Source of the DNA: Ramazzottius varieornatus
Lineage: Eukaryota > Tardigrada > Eutardigrada > Parachela > Ramazzottiidae
Direction of reading: 5' to 3'
Assembly: GCA_001949185.1 (NCBI GenBank)
Contig: BDGG01000001.1
Coordinates: 7,700,149 to 7,764,148, forward strand
DNA: 64,000 bases
Shown here piece by piece: positions 35,162 through 47,084 of the stretch. The translations under genes and the position numbers were made by a program. The notes under the pieces were generated by a model. It did no database searches. It was not told where the DNA came from and saw only the letters and a program-made list of their open reading frames with translations. Each line of letters starts with the position of its first letter. Position 1 is the first letter of the stretch.

Positions 35162-36884
35162 TCACACAATTTCGATTCCGCGATTATCCACAATTTCAGC
35201 TTTGAAGCGTGGACCTTTCACGAAAATCTTGTCCGAATGCCCGTTCTGTACATACACAGGTTTAACAGTTTTTGAAATATTCACAGAGGTGAAATGTACG
35301 ACAAAAGAAGAGTTATGACGCATCTGCACCGTCGACCATCTTGGCTTATAAGCTACTTCCGGTTGCGAAGGCGGCATGGTCCAGACATCGGCCACGTTGG
35401 CCAGGTCCACATCAGTCCCTGTACCGTTCTGCAAAGGCTCTTGAAAGGCCAAGGACGTATCGTTGAAAGCTGTCGGATCATCTTCGGACAGTGTGTCATT
35501 CAGAACGTCAGCGAACAAGTCAGGAACGATTGGTGGGTCGTTCTCGAACATCGGAAACTGACGGGTGGTCTGCACTTGCACCGTAGTTTCAGGCCAGCTA
35601 ATGTTTTTACTGGCCGACAGGAATATTTCAGTCGTTGTGTCTGTGGGGATCTGCGAAGCGATTTCTAGACCGGAAGTTGGTGTCGAAGATTGGATACCCA
35701 AAAGCTTGGTTGTCAGTGGCCGGCATTGCCGAGTATCCACTGTGACGAAAGTTACGTCTCGGTTGTCCGGACCTGGTCCGTTCGTGGCCATCACGTTGAG
35801 TGGGTGCAGTAGCCCGGGTTCGGCGTCCTTCTTCAGGATCAGCACCCCGTCATCGGGGTTTACGTAGAAGACAGAGTTCTGAAGTTCGTACGTCGGATCT
35901 GGATATCCTTTTGCCTGTAAATGAGAACAGTATCGTTGGTTGGCCATATGGGTGGAAACTGCGTAGACTGCCCAGACTACAGCAGGAGTCAAAGTAGCTT
36001 TACGGCTCGCCACTGCTTTCTGTTTTTTGTTATTTTGCTCAGTGTATAGCCGACCACTGGTCAGCGAAGGAACTTGCTCCATACCAGTACATTGCCGATG
36101 AGGGTTCCACTTTCGCAGTCCGCTGTGGCGAAGTTGTAACACCGTTTCTGGAAGACGACGTTGTACTGCCGTTCATGCTGTACATCGACGTCCATGTAGC
36201 AGCCGATCACTTCCACGACCACTTCCGCCACGTCAGTGTTGCCTTTCTTGTCTGAAGCCTTCACGTAAATGATGGACGTGGTGTCCACCGGTAAAACAAC
36301 TTTTGCAGTGATCGTTCCGGAAACGTCGTCGACAGCAAAAGAGTCCGAGTCGATCGAGTACCGAATGTCATCGCCACCACTAGCCTGAAACCGCCAACCA
36401 GCAATTACTTCGCATGAATGCGCCTTACGGCCTGCCATTGGCTACTTCTGACTTCCGTTGGAATCCAACCTACCTGGAGTGTTCCGATGATGGAAGACGG
36501 AGCTCTTCGCAAAGCAAAAAAATGGTAAGAAACCGCGTCGAAGCTGACGGTGGGACACGTATGGCTAACTTCTACGACGGCAGTTGCACTGACACCGGAA
36601 GTCTCCATTGCAGACAGGTAGAAGAGCGGGTACGGATCCTTGGGCTTCCTGGTCATGATGATGTCTCCTCGGAGTTTGTGCGCTATGAAATCCTGCGAGC
36701 CAAAAATTTGATAGGTTAGATTAGGGTCCGCGCTGGTGGCAACGATGGTGGCGATCGGCGCATTCATGATACAGGTGGCATTGAGGTAGTAATTTGCCTT
36801 GTCGAAAACCACGGCGCATGTATTCTGGATGACGAACCCAAATATCATCAGGCTGATGGTAAAAAGTAGCCATATCCACGCCAT
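35162..36884 (-). CDS. Secreted cadherin-repeat-like protein
   Basis: Three exons (36884-36474, 36384-36091, 35914-35162) give 485 residues. ATG 36884 begins a clear signal peptide (MAWIWLLFTISLMIFGFV). Three cadherin-like units follow. Each has an SFAVDDVSGTI-like or FYVNPDDGVLIL-like strand and an IYVKASDKKGNTDVAEVVVE-like end, separated by cysteine-bearing links. Classical calcium motifs (DRE, DxNDN) are weak or missing. The last 200 residues are Thr/Pro/Asp-rich with several N-glycosylation sites. No transmembrane helix is present at the C-terminus, so the product should be secreted unless a terminal exon is missed. Function unknown; adhesion or matrix role inferred from the fold only. 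Confidence 0.75.
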
Positions 36885-37298
36885 CGTCAATGGCAAACAT
36901 TGTGTTCACAGATAGCCCAAAAGTGAATACAACATGTCACATAGGAGCGGGTAGCGAAAGGACCAAAACGGACCCGCCAAGTCAAAGCACACAGGAAACA
37001 CACTCGAGTGACCAATGACCACCATTGTACCGACAGAGTATCGGATACCACTTCCGGCATAACTACTGCGACTGTTATAGTCGAGTACATATCGCACGCA
37101 ACCTGATACCGCTTTCGCGGTCGCAAATGCCCAAGACGGACGCACTGCCTCGCCAGCAAGGCCTGTAGTTTCGCGTACAGTGATCTCGGTTTGAGACTGG
37201 GTTCGCAAGTTTATTTACCCGATTTGCAGCTCTTCGAGCTCGTCAAAGACATGGCTGCGAAAATACTGGAGCACGGTACAGTTCGAAATTCCAGAATA
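36885..37298. other. Spacer between the cadherin-like start and the UTP6 stop
   Basis: Contains a minus-strand AATAAA at 37210-37215, about 85 bases past the UTP6 stop, which probably ends that transcript. The rest should contain the cadherin-like gene promoter. Confidence 0.5.
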
Positions 37299-40175
37299 CT
37301 ACTTTGTCAAATTGGCCATCAGCAAATTATTCATCGTGGTAAACAAAGTGAGAAATTCTGGCCTCAGAGTTTTCTGGGCTTTCGACACGAGCTTCCCGGA
37401 AGCCAGTGGGTCTCCACCTTCGTAAGTCAGTTCAGTCCGGATATATTCGATCCAAAGGTCTACAAACCCAAAAGACGAGTTGGACGACCGAGCTCGACCA
37501 ACACTCGACAGGAGTTTCCACTTACCGACGCTATCTTTTCCAACGAATGAGAGCGCATCGTCAAACATCTTCCTCAGCGAAGCAATCGGCGCGCTGTTCT
37601 TCTTCTCTTGAGCAATCGCAAATTTAACCAACGACTCTGAGAAAGCACCTGGAATATCCCGAACTGTTTTGTAGATTTTCCTTCCACTGCTCAAGTCAGT
37701 GCTGTACGCCCATGTGACGTACTGCAGAGCAACCTGGCTTCTGATTGCCATGGACTGCTGCATGGCTTCCCTGAAAACCTCTTCGACTTTGGAAGGCTGA
37801 AAGTGAATGGTCCAGTCAAGTAACTGTTTCCACACTCCCGGATCCTGAGAATAAGAAGTTGCTTAAAATTTAAAAACACCTGGGAGCTCGGCAAACAACC
37901 CGAAAAGATTATCTTCCGAAGTGGCGCACGCACTCGATGTTATTGGCTGAAAGCGTGCACCACTTGGGAAACGATATTGTCGAGTTTGGCTGCCTCACTT
38001 GGGGAACAGATTAGTTTAGTTTATCGAATTCATGATCGTACGTTTCTCGGAAGTTTCTTTCTGGCAGCGTTGATCAGCTCTGTGATGGTACCCGACTGGT
38101 CACCGGCTAGGCTGGAAAAGGCAACGATGAGCTTCATGTACGCTTCGAGCTCGTCAGGACAAACGCTCGCGGCTTTCTTCAAGACGGCTTCGGCTTCTTT
38201 GGTCCTTCTTCTATCATTAAGTAAGCTTGCCTACGAAGCAAAACAATTCGTAGAGTATCAACAGTTATATCGCGAACGTGTAACTGAAAGAGGGAAGTAT
38301 CAAGATATTACCCAGGAAATGTAATGGCGAAATTGAACGAAACCCTTCGTTTCAGCTTGCTCAAACACCTCGAAGGCCTTTATAGAACGTTTTCTGGAGA
38401 GCTCCAGCCATTCGGGATGTAAAGTGAACTGCTGGCGTCCGAAAAGCTCGGACAAGAAATCCATGTAAGCGTGCCACATTGACTCTGTAACATGTAACCA
38501 ACAAACAAATCAAAAATCGAACCATTGCGTTTTCCGTTTTTTCCCCGGAATATTTTCAAAATTTCCAGTGCGAGAATTTTTGAAGTTCCTCCATTCAATA
38601 ATTCATCAACATACCCGACGGAAGGCGTTCGACTGCGGAGTTCATAATTTGGAAAGCTTCCTCCTCCGCTTTGATCATCTCATATTCAGTCGGTTCATCA
38701 AGTCCCACCAAAACCAGCGCTGCTCGCCGCTTCCAGTACTCCGGTGTATCACCGTACTTCTCCTCCATCTTTGACAGTATGAAGTTAGCCAGGGGTTTCC
38801 AGAAACCTTCGGGAAGCTTGTCTTGCTTCCGCGCCCGCAGCACGCACTCGTACAGACTTCCGGCAAAGTCCACACTGTCGATATTCTTGATGGCGTTCTC
38901 CGCCACGGCCATGCATACCTTGCCACCGGTGATCGGATCATCATCTTTGACCAGATGTGAAGCATCGATACCTAGGATGTCACCGCGTTGGAAGACTTTG
39001 GTCGCGATGGACAACTCGACGGACAAGTGCTACAAGAGAGGAAATCAAACATAGCTGTGACGTTGATAGACCGTACGGTCCAATGTTTAAGCATACCCAA
39101 CCGTACACAACACGGACAAATTAGCTGTACGGCCCGCCATCTGACTGTAACTGAAAATTAATGGAGAATAATGCAGAATATTCTTACATGTAACCAAAGT
39201 TCGTGGTTCTTCGGATGCCATCGTAAAGCCTTCAGGCACAGATCTCTCGCACTGTCTGGTGATCCGTTTTCACTCAGCTCGAAGTCCGAAGCTTCGATCC
39301 ATATTTCTGTAAATACATATTGGAACAGCGTGTGATAAGTTTAGCCAAACCGCCAGACTGTCCCAAAATTAGTCCGAAGATTGGAACTACTGAACCTAAC
39401 TTCGAAAATTATTTCTGGTGGTAGATGGATTCGTTCGCATCCCTACCGAATCTAGAATATGGTTCTACCTGGCTTGTCAGAGTGAAGTTGAAGCATGCGA
39501 GTATAGACTTGACTGGCAGCTGGATTCCATCGGAGCAACTTGCATAGCTGAATATGCGTTCTCCATACCTCCATGTCGTTCGGATATTTCGTTTCCGCTC
39601 TCTGCGAAAATCAGACAGTCAATCGCCTGAGGAGGGTTTATAAAGCCAGATAGTTAGCCTCACACCTACCATTAGTCGGAGCTGACATCGTTTGCCAATC
39701 GAGCCCTCGATCTCGTTGAATTTATAATCGTATCCGAGACGCTACAATTAAATGAGACATAATCAAATCGTTGCGCCCCTTCCATGATTCTCTATCGAGC
39801 TACTCACTTTTCGCCGCAGTTTCGTGAGTTCCAGTAAGCTCATTTCGTACTACAAAGACACAGAATATCAGACGACGCCTCTGGAATCAAACTCACTTCC
39901 GGTCGTTTCCGGCGAGGTTACCTTTACGTATTTCAAGTGATCTTCCACAGACTTTTCGTATCGCTGTACGTTGTATTCCAGTTTCTGACGCTTCGCGACG
40001 ATCGACCTGCAAACGGGAATCGGTTAGTGCAGTGGCTAATGTCGAGAAACGAGAAAGGATCAGAGATTATCGACTTATAGTACTTTAATTCGTCGCTCGT
40101 AAACAGTCCAGCGTGAACCATCTGCTCCAGCTCTCCCAGACCGCGCTCCAGTCGCCGATCCACAAACTCAGCCAT
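37299..40175 (-). CDS. UTP6: UTP6, small-subunit processome HAT-repeat protein
   Basis: Eleven exons (40175-40084, 40006-39922, 39849-39808, 39741-39670, 39601-39469, 39306-39188, 39029-38615, 38484-38312, 38230-38042, 37844-37526, 37459-37299) give 599 residues, essentially the length of human UTP6. UTP6 is a UtpB component needed for 18S rRNA processing in the nucleolus. The start MAEFVDRRLERGLGELEQM and the half-a-TPR motifs support the call: NDMEVWRTHIQLCKLL, EIWIEASDFELSE, ALRWHPKNHELWLH, ESMWHAYMDFLSELFG, LQYVTWAYSTD and DLWIEYIRTEL. The last intron is only 66 bp. Intron 9 carries a palindromic element. Confidence 0.93.
37881..37993. mobile_element. Palindromic GTGGCGCAC element, copy 18 (UTP6 intron 9)
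   Basis: GGGAGCTCGGCAAACAACC, CGAAGTGGCGCACGC, centre GTTATTGGCTG, GTGCACCACTTGGG, ATTGTCGAGTTTGGCTGCC. Confidence 0.85.
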
Positions 40176-40537
40176 CCTCAGAGAGGAAGCACGTTGACCT
40201 GTGCAAGACCACCACGTCCAGACTCGGGACAAAATTGGACTGTTTGAAGCTGAAAATAGTGAAAAAGAATCGGAGCGGAAGTCTGAAGATTTTTTCCAAT
40301 GGAATCACGTTGAAGAGTTTGCGATAGCTCAGATTGTGATTGCGCAATCAGACAATAGCCATTTGATTGACAGTTTGACGGATACTGTAGCAATGGGAAA
40401 ACTGGGCTGTGAAGTGTTCAGTTCACAAATTGACATTGAAGAAGTTCAGTCGTGGATTGTAACCAGGACTAGCCCACGGTCGGACAAAGTGGGAAGTTTC
40501 AGGTCCTGAGCTCCCAGCATCAATGTTGACCACAAGT
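40176..40537. other. Spacer between UTP6 start and CatSper stop
   Basis: A 362-bp interval between head and tail of two minus-strand genes. The plus-strand open frame here (about 100 codons) starts at GTG and has no recognisable domain. I see no feature. Confidence 0.45.
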
Positions 40538-42076
40538 TTATTCATGTTCGGCTTGTTGATTATTTAGTAACAGCCGCGGATCCTGACACTTGTCAAGTAA
40601 TCGGTGCACCATCAGGAAATTCTGCTTCTGCATATACGAATGGTAATCTAAGGAAGTTAATATCGAGTAAAATTGCGTATACAATATTCTCTCTTCTAAC
40701 TGTATGTGACCAAGGTCTTCCATATGGGGGTTAAAATGTAAAATAGGACGACCTTGCGGCCATTCTGTTGAAGGACCGGTGGGACCTTCGACGGCTTCCT
40801 GCTCAGCCTGCTCATTCTCGAAGGCAATTATTTCCGGGTCAGCTGCAGCTTTAGCTTCCGACTTCTTCAGCTGACTTTGAAAGGTATCTACCAAGACGGC
40901 CATGAATAGGTTAAGGAAGATGAAATATTCGACGAGAGTGTACGCAATGGCAAAGATAATAAAGTGCCAGTAGGATGGGTTGGTCTTTGTCACGTCGTCG
41001 TACATGTAAAACCAATCGTCGAAAGTCAACAACTACAAACAGGAAATCAAAATAAATTGTCTCGTCATATGACATTCCAATTTTCATTTCCGGTGTACTT
41101 ACCTGAAAAAGAGTGGTGACTGAGGTGAAGAGGTCGCCGAAGTAGCGGTGTGAGGCGTCGGCGTACAGTTGTCTTCCCATTACGGCAAACATGTACATGA
41201 ATAACAACATAAGGAACAGTACGACCATCATGGAAGACATGGACTGAACCAACGTGGTTACCAGCACTTGAAGGCTGTGCAGTATTGTTATTGTTCTGCA
41301 AGGAAAACATCGCGAAGGGTTCAGTGGTAAATTCAACCGCATAATCTATGGAAGCTCGGCAAACCAGAGCGACCAGAATGCTTCTAAGTGGCGGACGTTA
41401 CCGGCCAGTAGAACAGAAGGATTGCGCCACTTGGGAAAACAATCTAGTTGAGTTTGTGTGCCGAGCTCCCGATATTGTAAGCGTACTCGTACCTTAGCAT
41501 TCGAAGTGCTCTTAAAGCTCGCATGGCGCGGAATATCCGAATAATTCTCATGAAGGAGGACCCGCCGCCGGAAATAGAGGACAAGAAAAACTGTACAATG
41601 AAGTCCAACATCGAAGTTAGAAGGATGAAAAAGTCAAGTAGATTCCAGCCGCTCTTGAAATAGGCAAAACCAAGAGCGGTGATTTTGATCAAAGCTTCCG
41701 CCATGTATATGCCGAGGAAGAATGAATCAAGTACGGCGAAACCGTATGTAAACCTTGCCGCATATTCTGGGAAAGTCAGGAGGATAAGTGCGATTGTGTT
41801 GAAGAGGACTGCCGTAAGCACGATGATGGAAAATATGCGATTATTTATCAACTACAACCAGAAAAAAACAGCTTATTGCACCAAATCTAAAGCCAGAAGT
41901 TCAGAACCATGGAGAATACGCACCGATAATAACGCATCGAAAAATACATCGGTCGTTGATTTCGAAATCTCTATCGCAAGCTCGTCTTCGTCGTCTTCAG
42001 TACTCCCTACCGGAGCAGCGATGTCGCCCAGTACACGTTCATAAGCCATCGGTCGGTAAACGTCGACAGCCGACAT
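40538..42076 (-). CDS. CATSPER1: CatSper1-like sperm cation channel subunit
   Basis: Four exons (42076-41924, 41851-41493, 41295-41103, 41032-40538) give 399 residues with one six-helix domain. CatSper is the pH-sensitive calcium channel of the sperm flagellum. S2-S3 read VLDSFFLGIYMAEALIK and SGWNLLDFFILL. The S4 sensor has a long arginine ladder (MRIIRIFRAMRALRALRMLR). The pore ends LFQLLTFDDW, giving the T-x-D-x-W filter characteristic of CatSper alpha subunits. S6 reads EYFIFLNLFMAVLVDTFQSQL and then a charged helix, as in CatSper1. The His-rich N-terminal extension of mammalian CatSper1 is absent. The TAA stop lies inside an AATAAA hexamer. Intron 2 carries a palindromic element. Confidence 0.88.
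41350..41471. mobile_element. Palindromic GTGGCGCAC element, copy 19 (CatSper intron 2)
   Basis: GGAAGCTCGGCAAACCA, TAAGTGGCGGACG, ATTGCGCCACTTGGG, GAGTTTGTGTGCCGAGCTCC; the ends resemble copy 8. Confidence 0.8.
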
Positions 42077-42304
42077 TTTCCTCGTAGATAAATTCCCGTA
42101 GTTAAGAATCGAACGAAGTTAGCAAGTGCGCAATGTTCGCTGTGGTGTTTGGTCTTTCGCTGGTTTTATTGTTATCGTCGACATCGAATTCCTGAAGGTC
42201 ACCATGACTACTTTTACCATTTTTCCATCGGGCAAGAAGCTAACTATCTCATGAGCAGGAAAGAGTCAAAAGGCTATGATTATGCTCTACCGGAGTGTTT
42301 CGGT

Positions 42305-44336
42305 CTAGTTAGGGTTAGGGTGAATCTTGACTTCATGGGCGGCATACGGATGCGAAGGCGCCACCATCATGACCGTCGGCGCTGCGTGTCCAGCGTAGTA
42401 GCCACCACGGGGTCCTTCAAACGTCCCGTATCCAGACGGAAGCGCCGTCGGCGTTGTCGACACCCTCTGGTACATGACATAACCCCTTCGACGAGCACAC
42501 CAGAAGCACACCGCTGTCGGGACGAAGACAACAGCCAAAACCAGTAAGGTCGTGTACAGCATGGTATACAGAGTCCTACGGTGCTTTGGATACCAATGAT
42601 GATGGGTGTGTTCGTGCTTACTGTCACCGTCGACGACTACGCTCATTCGGCGTTTACTCTTCAGAGGCACCACGCGCCAAGGCTTCTGTGGTTCTGGGTC
42701 GTCGTCAACTTCCGGTACATCGGGTTCATCGACGACGACTTGAGTTACTTTCACCGCCGGATCGGTTACAGGCTCCTCGATCTCGGGACCTTCTGGCAAG
42801 TCTGGTACATCTGGTTTATCTGGAATATCAGGCTTGTCTTTTTTGTCAGGTTTATCGGGAATGTCGGGCAAGTCAGTTTGTTTCGTATGCTTGTGAGGTT
42901 TCTTGGTGGTAGTTTTATCGTCGACACTGTCAGGTAAGACATCGGCCCACAGAAGGTCAGGGTTGGCTCGAAGTTCAGCGTGTTCCGGGCTGCGGTTCTC
43001 ATCAATGTCATCTTGGTCTTGCTGAGGCTGTTGACCATTGTTGTTGCACGGAACGAAGCGCGGGTTGACTGGGAAGGGAATCCAAGCTGGGGGTGTCCAG
43101 CAGTTGTTGCGTGAAGGGTTGACGTTGGGTTGGTTATGGTGGCCGTGATCGTGGTGGCGGTGGTTACCGTGGTTGGGGATGTACTTGCTGTCAGCGCCCT
43201 CTGGAATCCATTGGTCTGTAGGTTAAAGGAGAAATGTTGTGATTGGGAAGTGACCACACAAGCAGGGTTAATTGTCGCGTGACAGAATTGTGGATGATAA
43301 GCAATCGACTGGATACAGTACCTTTGCATCGCCTGAAAGTGTGGTAGTTGAAGGCGGATGGAGCCTGCCCTGGAATGTAGGACTGCCACTGGAAATGGTC
43401 GGGACATGTGACGCGCGAGTCGTTGGCGCACAGTACTATCCGGGGAACGTAGCCTTGTAGCGACGGGCAGAAGTAATCGTCGTAGACATGGCTTTTGTCT
43501 GAAACGAGAGATAGAAAATACCGTAGCAAAACAGCCAGGACACTTTCCGCTATACGTAGCTCTTCGGTGCTAGCCGGGCCAACTAAATACGGAATGTACA
43601 ACTCAAGTGCACAATCGGCAGCGTAAAAACCTTAATTGTTTGCCGTCTTTTTGAATCGAGATTTTGACATACGTAGTTGGATAAGTGTGAAGTCCAGGAC
43701 GATGTCTTTGGTCGAAGCGGAGCTGACCCATTTGTTGTTGCATTGTCCTTCACGGCTATATTCGATGCGGATCGAGTCTTGCTTGGAGAAAAACTGGCTG
43801 ACGGACTCGGCTTGGGTTCCCGTCGAGATGTTGGCCACATGATGGCCGTAGAACATACGGCCGAAGCGTTGGCCGTACATGGAGTCGTAGATGGACACAT
43901 AGTCGTTGTCTCCCAAATGGAGCTTCCTATTCGGAGGAATACTTGGATAGTAGAATGTCTTGGTGGACTTGTCTGTCTTCCCTTCCCTACCTGACGTTGA
44001 TGTAGAAGCGGAAGTAGCCACGACACCTCGGTCCGTATTTGACTTTTAGATTGACGTGCAAGTCATTGTCCGGGCAGCCGGAGTGTCCTGGAGGACTCAG
44101 TCGAAGAGTCCCCGACCGGATCTCGGCACAATCAAGGACGATAGTCTGACCTTGATGGGATGTCAGATAAACTGAAAAAGGATGGTTTCATTTGGGGTTG
44201 TGTGTAATTCATCGCGAGTGAATTGATTAAAAGATGGCTACTTACTGTCTTCTTCGGAATGTCCGATTCCAAAAGCGTTTGCGCAAAACGGACACAAGAC
44301 TGCTGCTGAGATTAATAACAACAAAATATAGTCCAT
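42305..44336 (-). CDS. CUB-domain type I membrane protein with acidic proline-repeat stalk
   Basis: Five exons (44336-44246, 44171-43991, 43926-43673, 43498-43322, 43215-42305) give 537 residues. A signal peptide (MDYILLLLISAAVLCPFC) precedes a CUB-like domain at about residues 30-180: VLDCAEIRSGTLRLSPPGH, GDNDYVSIYDSMYG, SFSKQDSIRIEYS-type strands and a C-terminal DIVLDFTLIQL. A Cys-containing module follows. Then come a His/Asn-rich segment (HGNHRHHDHGHHNQPN) and a stalk repeating P-D-I-P-D-K-P-D units. One membrane helix (TMLYTTLLVLAVVFVPTAVC) and a cytosolic tail of about 60 residues rich in Gly, Tyr and Pro finish it. The short intron 43927-43990 is needed to keep frame. No named family is recognised. 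Confidence 0.8.
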
Positions 44337-45124
44337 TTTCCTTCAGTAAAAAAATTAAGCAACCATTGGAAAAGCGTAGGCTTTCTTTCACTAAAAGAAT
44401 TGACGGGTGGTTTCAACGCATCGAAATTAAAACCAATTTTGTCAGAATGCAATCGGTGATTTTCAAACAGCGATTTCTGTCCGCAGCCAACTGGTTTCCC
44501 GATAAAATATGACTAAATAGATATTTTGGTCATACCGAAAAGTATGAAACACTGGTAATTCCATATTGTGAGAACTGCAGAAATGTGAACGACGTACTTG
44601 AATTGATCAAGTCCACCCTAGAAATCATCGAATCTTATCGAATGTCACTGACATTCCACGATTAGATGCCCCGTTCACCAACTTTTGTTGGAGAGGGTTG
44701 TTTTCCCCAAGGGACGGACAGTCTGACCATGCTCGGCTATTCCAAACGTGCAGGATGGTCAACCTTCCATTCTCGAACCAGGAAGTAGTGCTCTTTCCTA
44801 TATCAATCTGCCGGACTGAGTGTCAGGCTAACCAGCGAGTTCCGCGGTGACGACATGAGCCCGAGCTTGTAACGTCATCGCGGACTGACAAATTATCTGC
44901 GTGCGAGAGGGAGCCACCAGCTGTATCCAAGTGACGACCACGGCTACGAAGTGCTTAGCTTGCATGGTAAATCGCGCGGGAAATGAATAGACGGTTTCCG
45001 ATGTTGATTATCGCGCTATCCAAATAAGCCAAACTTCTGTATACTACATGAAAAACCAGCCATCAAATCTTTCGTAGATGGCCGACGTAAATTTGCGATA
45101 CTACTGACTACCCAGCGACACCCC
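44337..45124. other. Intergenic, about 0.8 kb
   Basis: No feature recognised between the divergent CUB and Ly6 gene starts. Confidence 0.45.
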
Positions 45125-45658
45125 ATGTTGAGCCGATGGTGGCCCTCATTCATATCACTGCTTTCCTTAGTGCTGGTATTTCTGGCGGTGAGAGATGTCT
45201 CCACTCTAACTTGTTACTCCTGCGCTATGGCTTCCACTGACTGTCTCCACCAAAACGAGACCGAACGAGCCAAGGACAAGACGACTGAATGCCACGGTTC
45301 CTGCTATAAAACCTCACAAACATGTCAGTGTAATGTACGATACGAAGCTCTATTCCTATACGACGTGACAATCTAGAAAGAACGACGTACAATATACGGG
45401 CCATACAGTTCTTCATGTGTTTCAGTGCACGGAAAGACGCGGCATGGTCGGGGTTGCGAACCCGCTGTTACGGCAAAGAACAGTTGCGAGCATCAGTCCA
45501 GTTCTTTAAACGGCGTGCTCGCCACTACCAACAAATGTCTCTGCTCTGTTGACCGCTGTAACTCTGCTTTGAAGCATCGAACATACACATTGCTTTGGCT
45601 AACTCTTTTGAGTCTTTTCTCATCTTCAACGTGTATCGTTGTCCGAATAAATATGTAA
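45125..45658 (+). CDS. Ly6/uPAR-type three-finger GPI protein
   Basis: Two exons (45125-45323, 45426-45658) give 143 residues. An N-terminal signal sequence (SFISLLSLVLVFLAV) is followed by LTCYSCAMASTDC, the C-x-x-C start of the Ly6 fold, and ends with CLCSVDRCNSA, the C...CxxDxCN end. The hydrophobic tail (YTLLWLTLLSLF) suits GPI anchoring. Ly6 proteins act as small cell-surface modulators or ligands; no specific partner can be inferred. An AATAAA hexamer at 45646-45651 lies within the last codons before TAA, so the 3' UTR may be very short. Confidence 0.8.
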
Positions 45659-46071
45659 AATTTCCACAAGATCGCTTGTGGTGGCACACAGTGACAGAAG
45701 TACCTGCATGCTGATGCTCATGCAACTAATATGGATAAAAATTAATAGGTAACTCACAGATGTGCCAAAAAAAAACATTCAACTTATTACAACGCGAACG
45801 GAGAGCTTTATATGCACGACCTCTCAAAGCTCTGGACCTGTTATAGCGACTCTCAGTTGGAAGATAGCCATGCTGAAGGTCCTTCCGACCTTCAAGTCTG
45901 TTGGCTTGTGTAATCGGGCGCATGCAGACGGGATAAAATCCGCCTTGTCCACCATCCGGTTGAGCAAGATCGCAACGCTAGCGTAGATGAGCGTTTGGAT
46001 CTTCGAGCTGATCGTTGCGTAGTACTATATAGGTTACACGCACGACGGGTTTATGGGGCCAGTAAAAATTA
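45659..46071. other. Intergenic up to the gap
   Basis: Nothing recognised. Confidence 0.4.
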
Positions 46072-46740
46072 NNNNNNNNNNNNNNNNNNNNNNNNNNNNN
46101 NNNNNNNNNNNNNNNNNNNNNNNNNNNNNNNNNNNNNNNNNNNNNNNNNNNNNNNNNNNNNNNNNNNNNNNNNNNNNNNNNNNNNNNNNNNNNNNNNNNN
46201 NNNNNNNNNNNNNNNNNNNNNNNNNNNNNNNNNNNNNNNNNNNNNNNNNNNNNNNNNNNNNNNNNNNNNNNNNNNNNNNNNNNNNNNNNNNNNNNNNNNN
46301 NNNNNNNNNNNNNNNNNNNNNNNNNNNNNNNNNNNNNNNNNNNNNNNNNNNNNNNNNNNNNNNNNNNNNNNNNNNNNNNNNNNNNNNNNNNNNNNNNNNN
46401 NNNNNNNNNNNNNNNNNNNNNNNNNNNNNNNNNNNNNNNNNNNNNNNNNNNNNNNNNNNNNNNNNNNNNNNNNNNNNNNNNNNNNNNNNNNNNNNNNNNN
46501 NNNNNNNNNNNNNNNNNNNNNNNNNNNNNNNNNNNNNNNNNNNNNNNNNNNNNNNNNNNNNNNNNNNNNNNNNNNNNNNNNNNNNNNNNNNNNNNNNNNN
46601 NNNNNNNNNNNNNNNNNNNNNNNNNNNNNNNNNNNNNNNNNNNNNNNNNNNNNNNNNNNNNNNNNNNNNNNNNNNNNNNNNNNNNNNNNNNNNNNNNNNN
46701 NNNNNNNNNNNNNNNNNNNNNNNNNNNNNNNNNNNNNNNN
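46072..46740. other. Assembly gap (run of N)
   Basis: All bases are N. Open frames that appear to span it are artefacts. The right edge begins with a GT-rich stretch (CGTGCGTGTACGTGTC), suggesting that a simple repeat broke the assembly. Confidence 0.99.
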
Positions 46741-47084
46741 CGTCGTGCGTGTACGTGTCGGTATATGTGTGACCGTAGAAATGTGATAGATAACGTCCCA
46801 GATAGGTACAATCCAGTTTGTCGATATGGTATGAACCACACTAAATTAGGCATCTGAGGAAGTTAATAATATTACAGGAGGCTGGTGAAGAAACTCAACA
46901 AGACTGATTTCTCTAAGTAGCGCAGGCTTTCAGCATTGTCGGCTGTAAGTGTGCGCCACATGAAAGGAGAGTTTTGTTTGGTTTGTTGGCCTCGATTTCC
47001 ACAGAATAGGAATCAGCAGGAAAAACAGCAACAACGAACTATGTGCAAATTTCAACTTCATGTATGTACCAATGGAAGGAGACT
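46741..47084. other. Spacer holding an element copy
   Basis: Apart from the palindromic element at 46877-46999, nothing was recognised. Confidence 0.5.
46877..46999. mobile_element. Palindromic element, copy 20 (intergenic)
   Basis: AAACTCAACAAGACTGATT, CTAAGTAGCGCAGGC, GTGTGCGCCACATG, then GTTTTGTTTGGTTTG. It is one of few well-preserved copies outside an annotated intron. Confidence 0.65.

Noticed and set aside
40201-40509. Plus-strand frame of 102 codons between UTP6 and CatSper
   Set aside because: GTG start, no recognisable family, antisense to two genuine gene ends.
42305-42322. Telomere-like TTAGGG tandem on the plus strand
   Set aside because: Only two units, and they encode the last codons (HPNPN-stop) of the CUB membrane protein; no longer array is present.
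45978-46853. Long open frames of 240-290 codons
   Set aside because: They run through the N gap at 46072-46740 and contain no real sequence.
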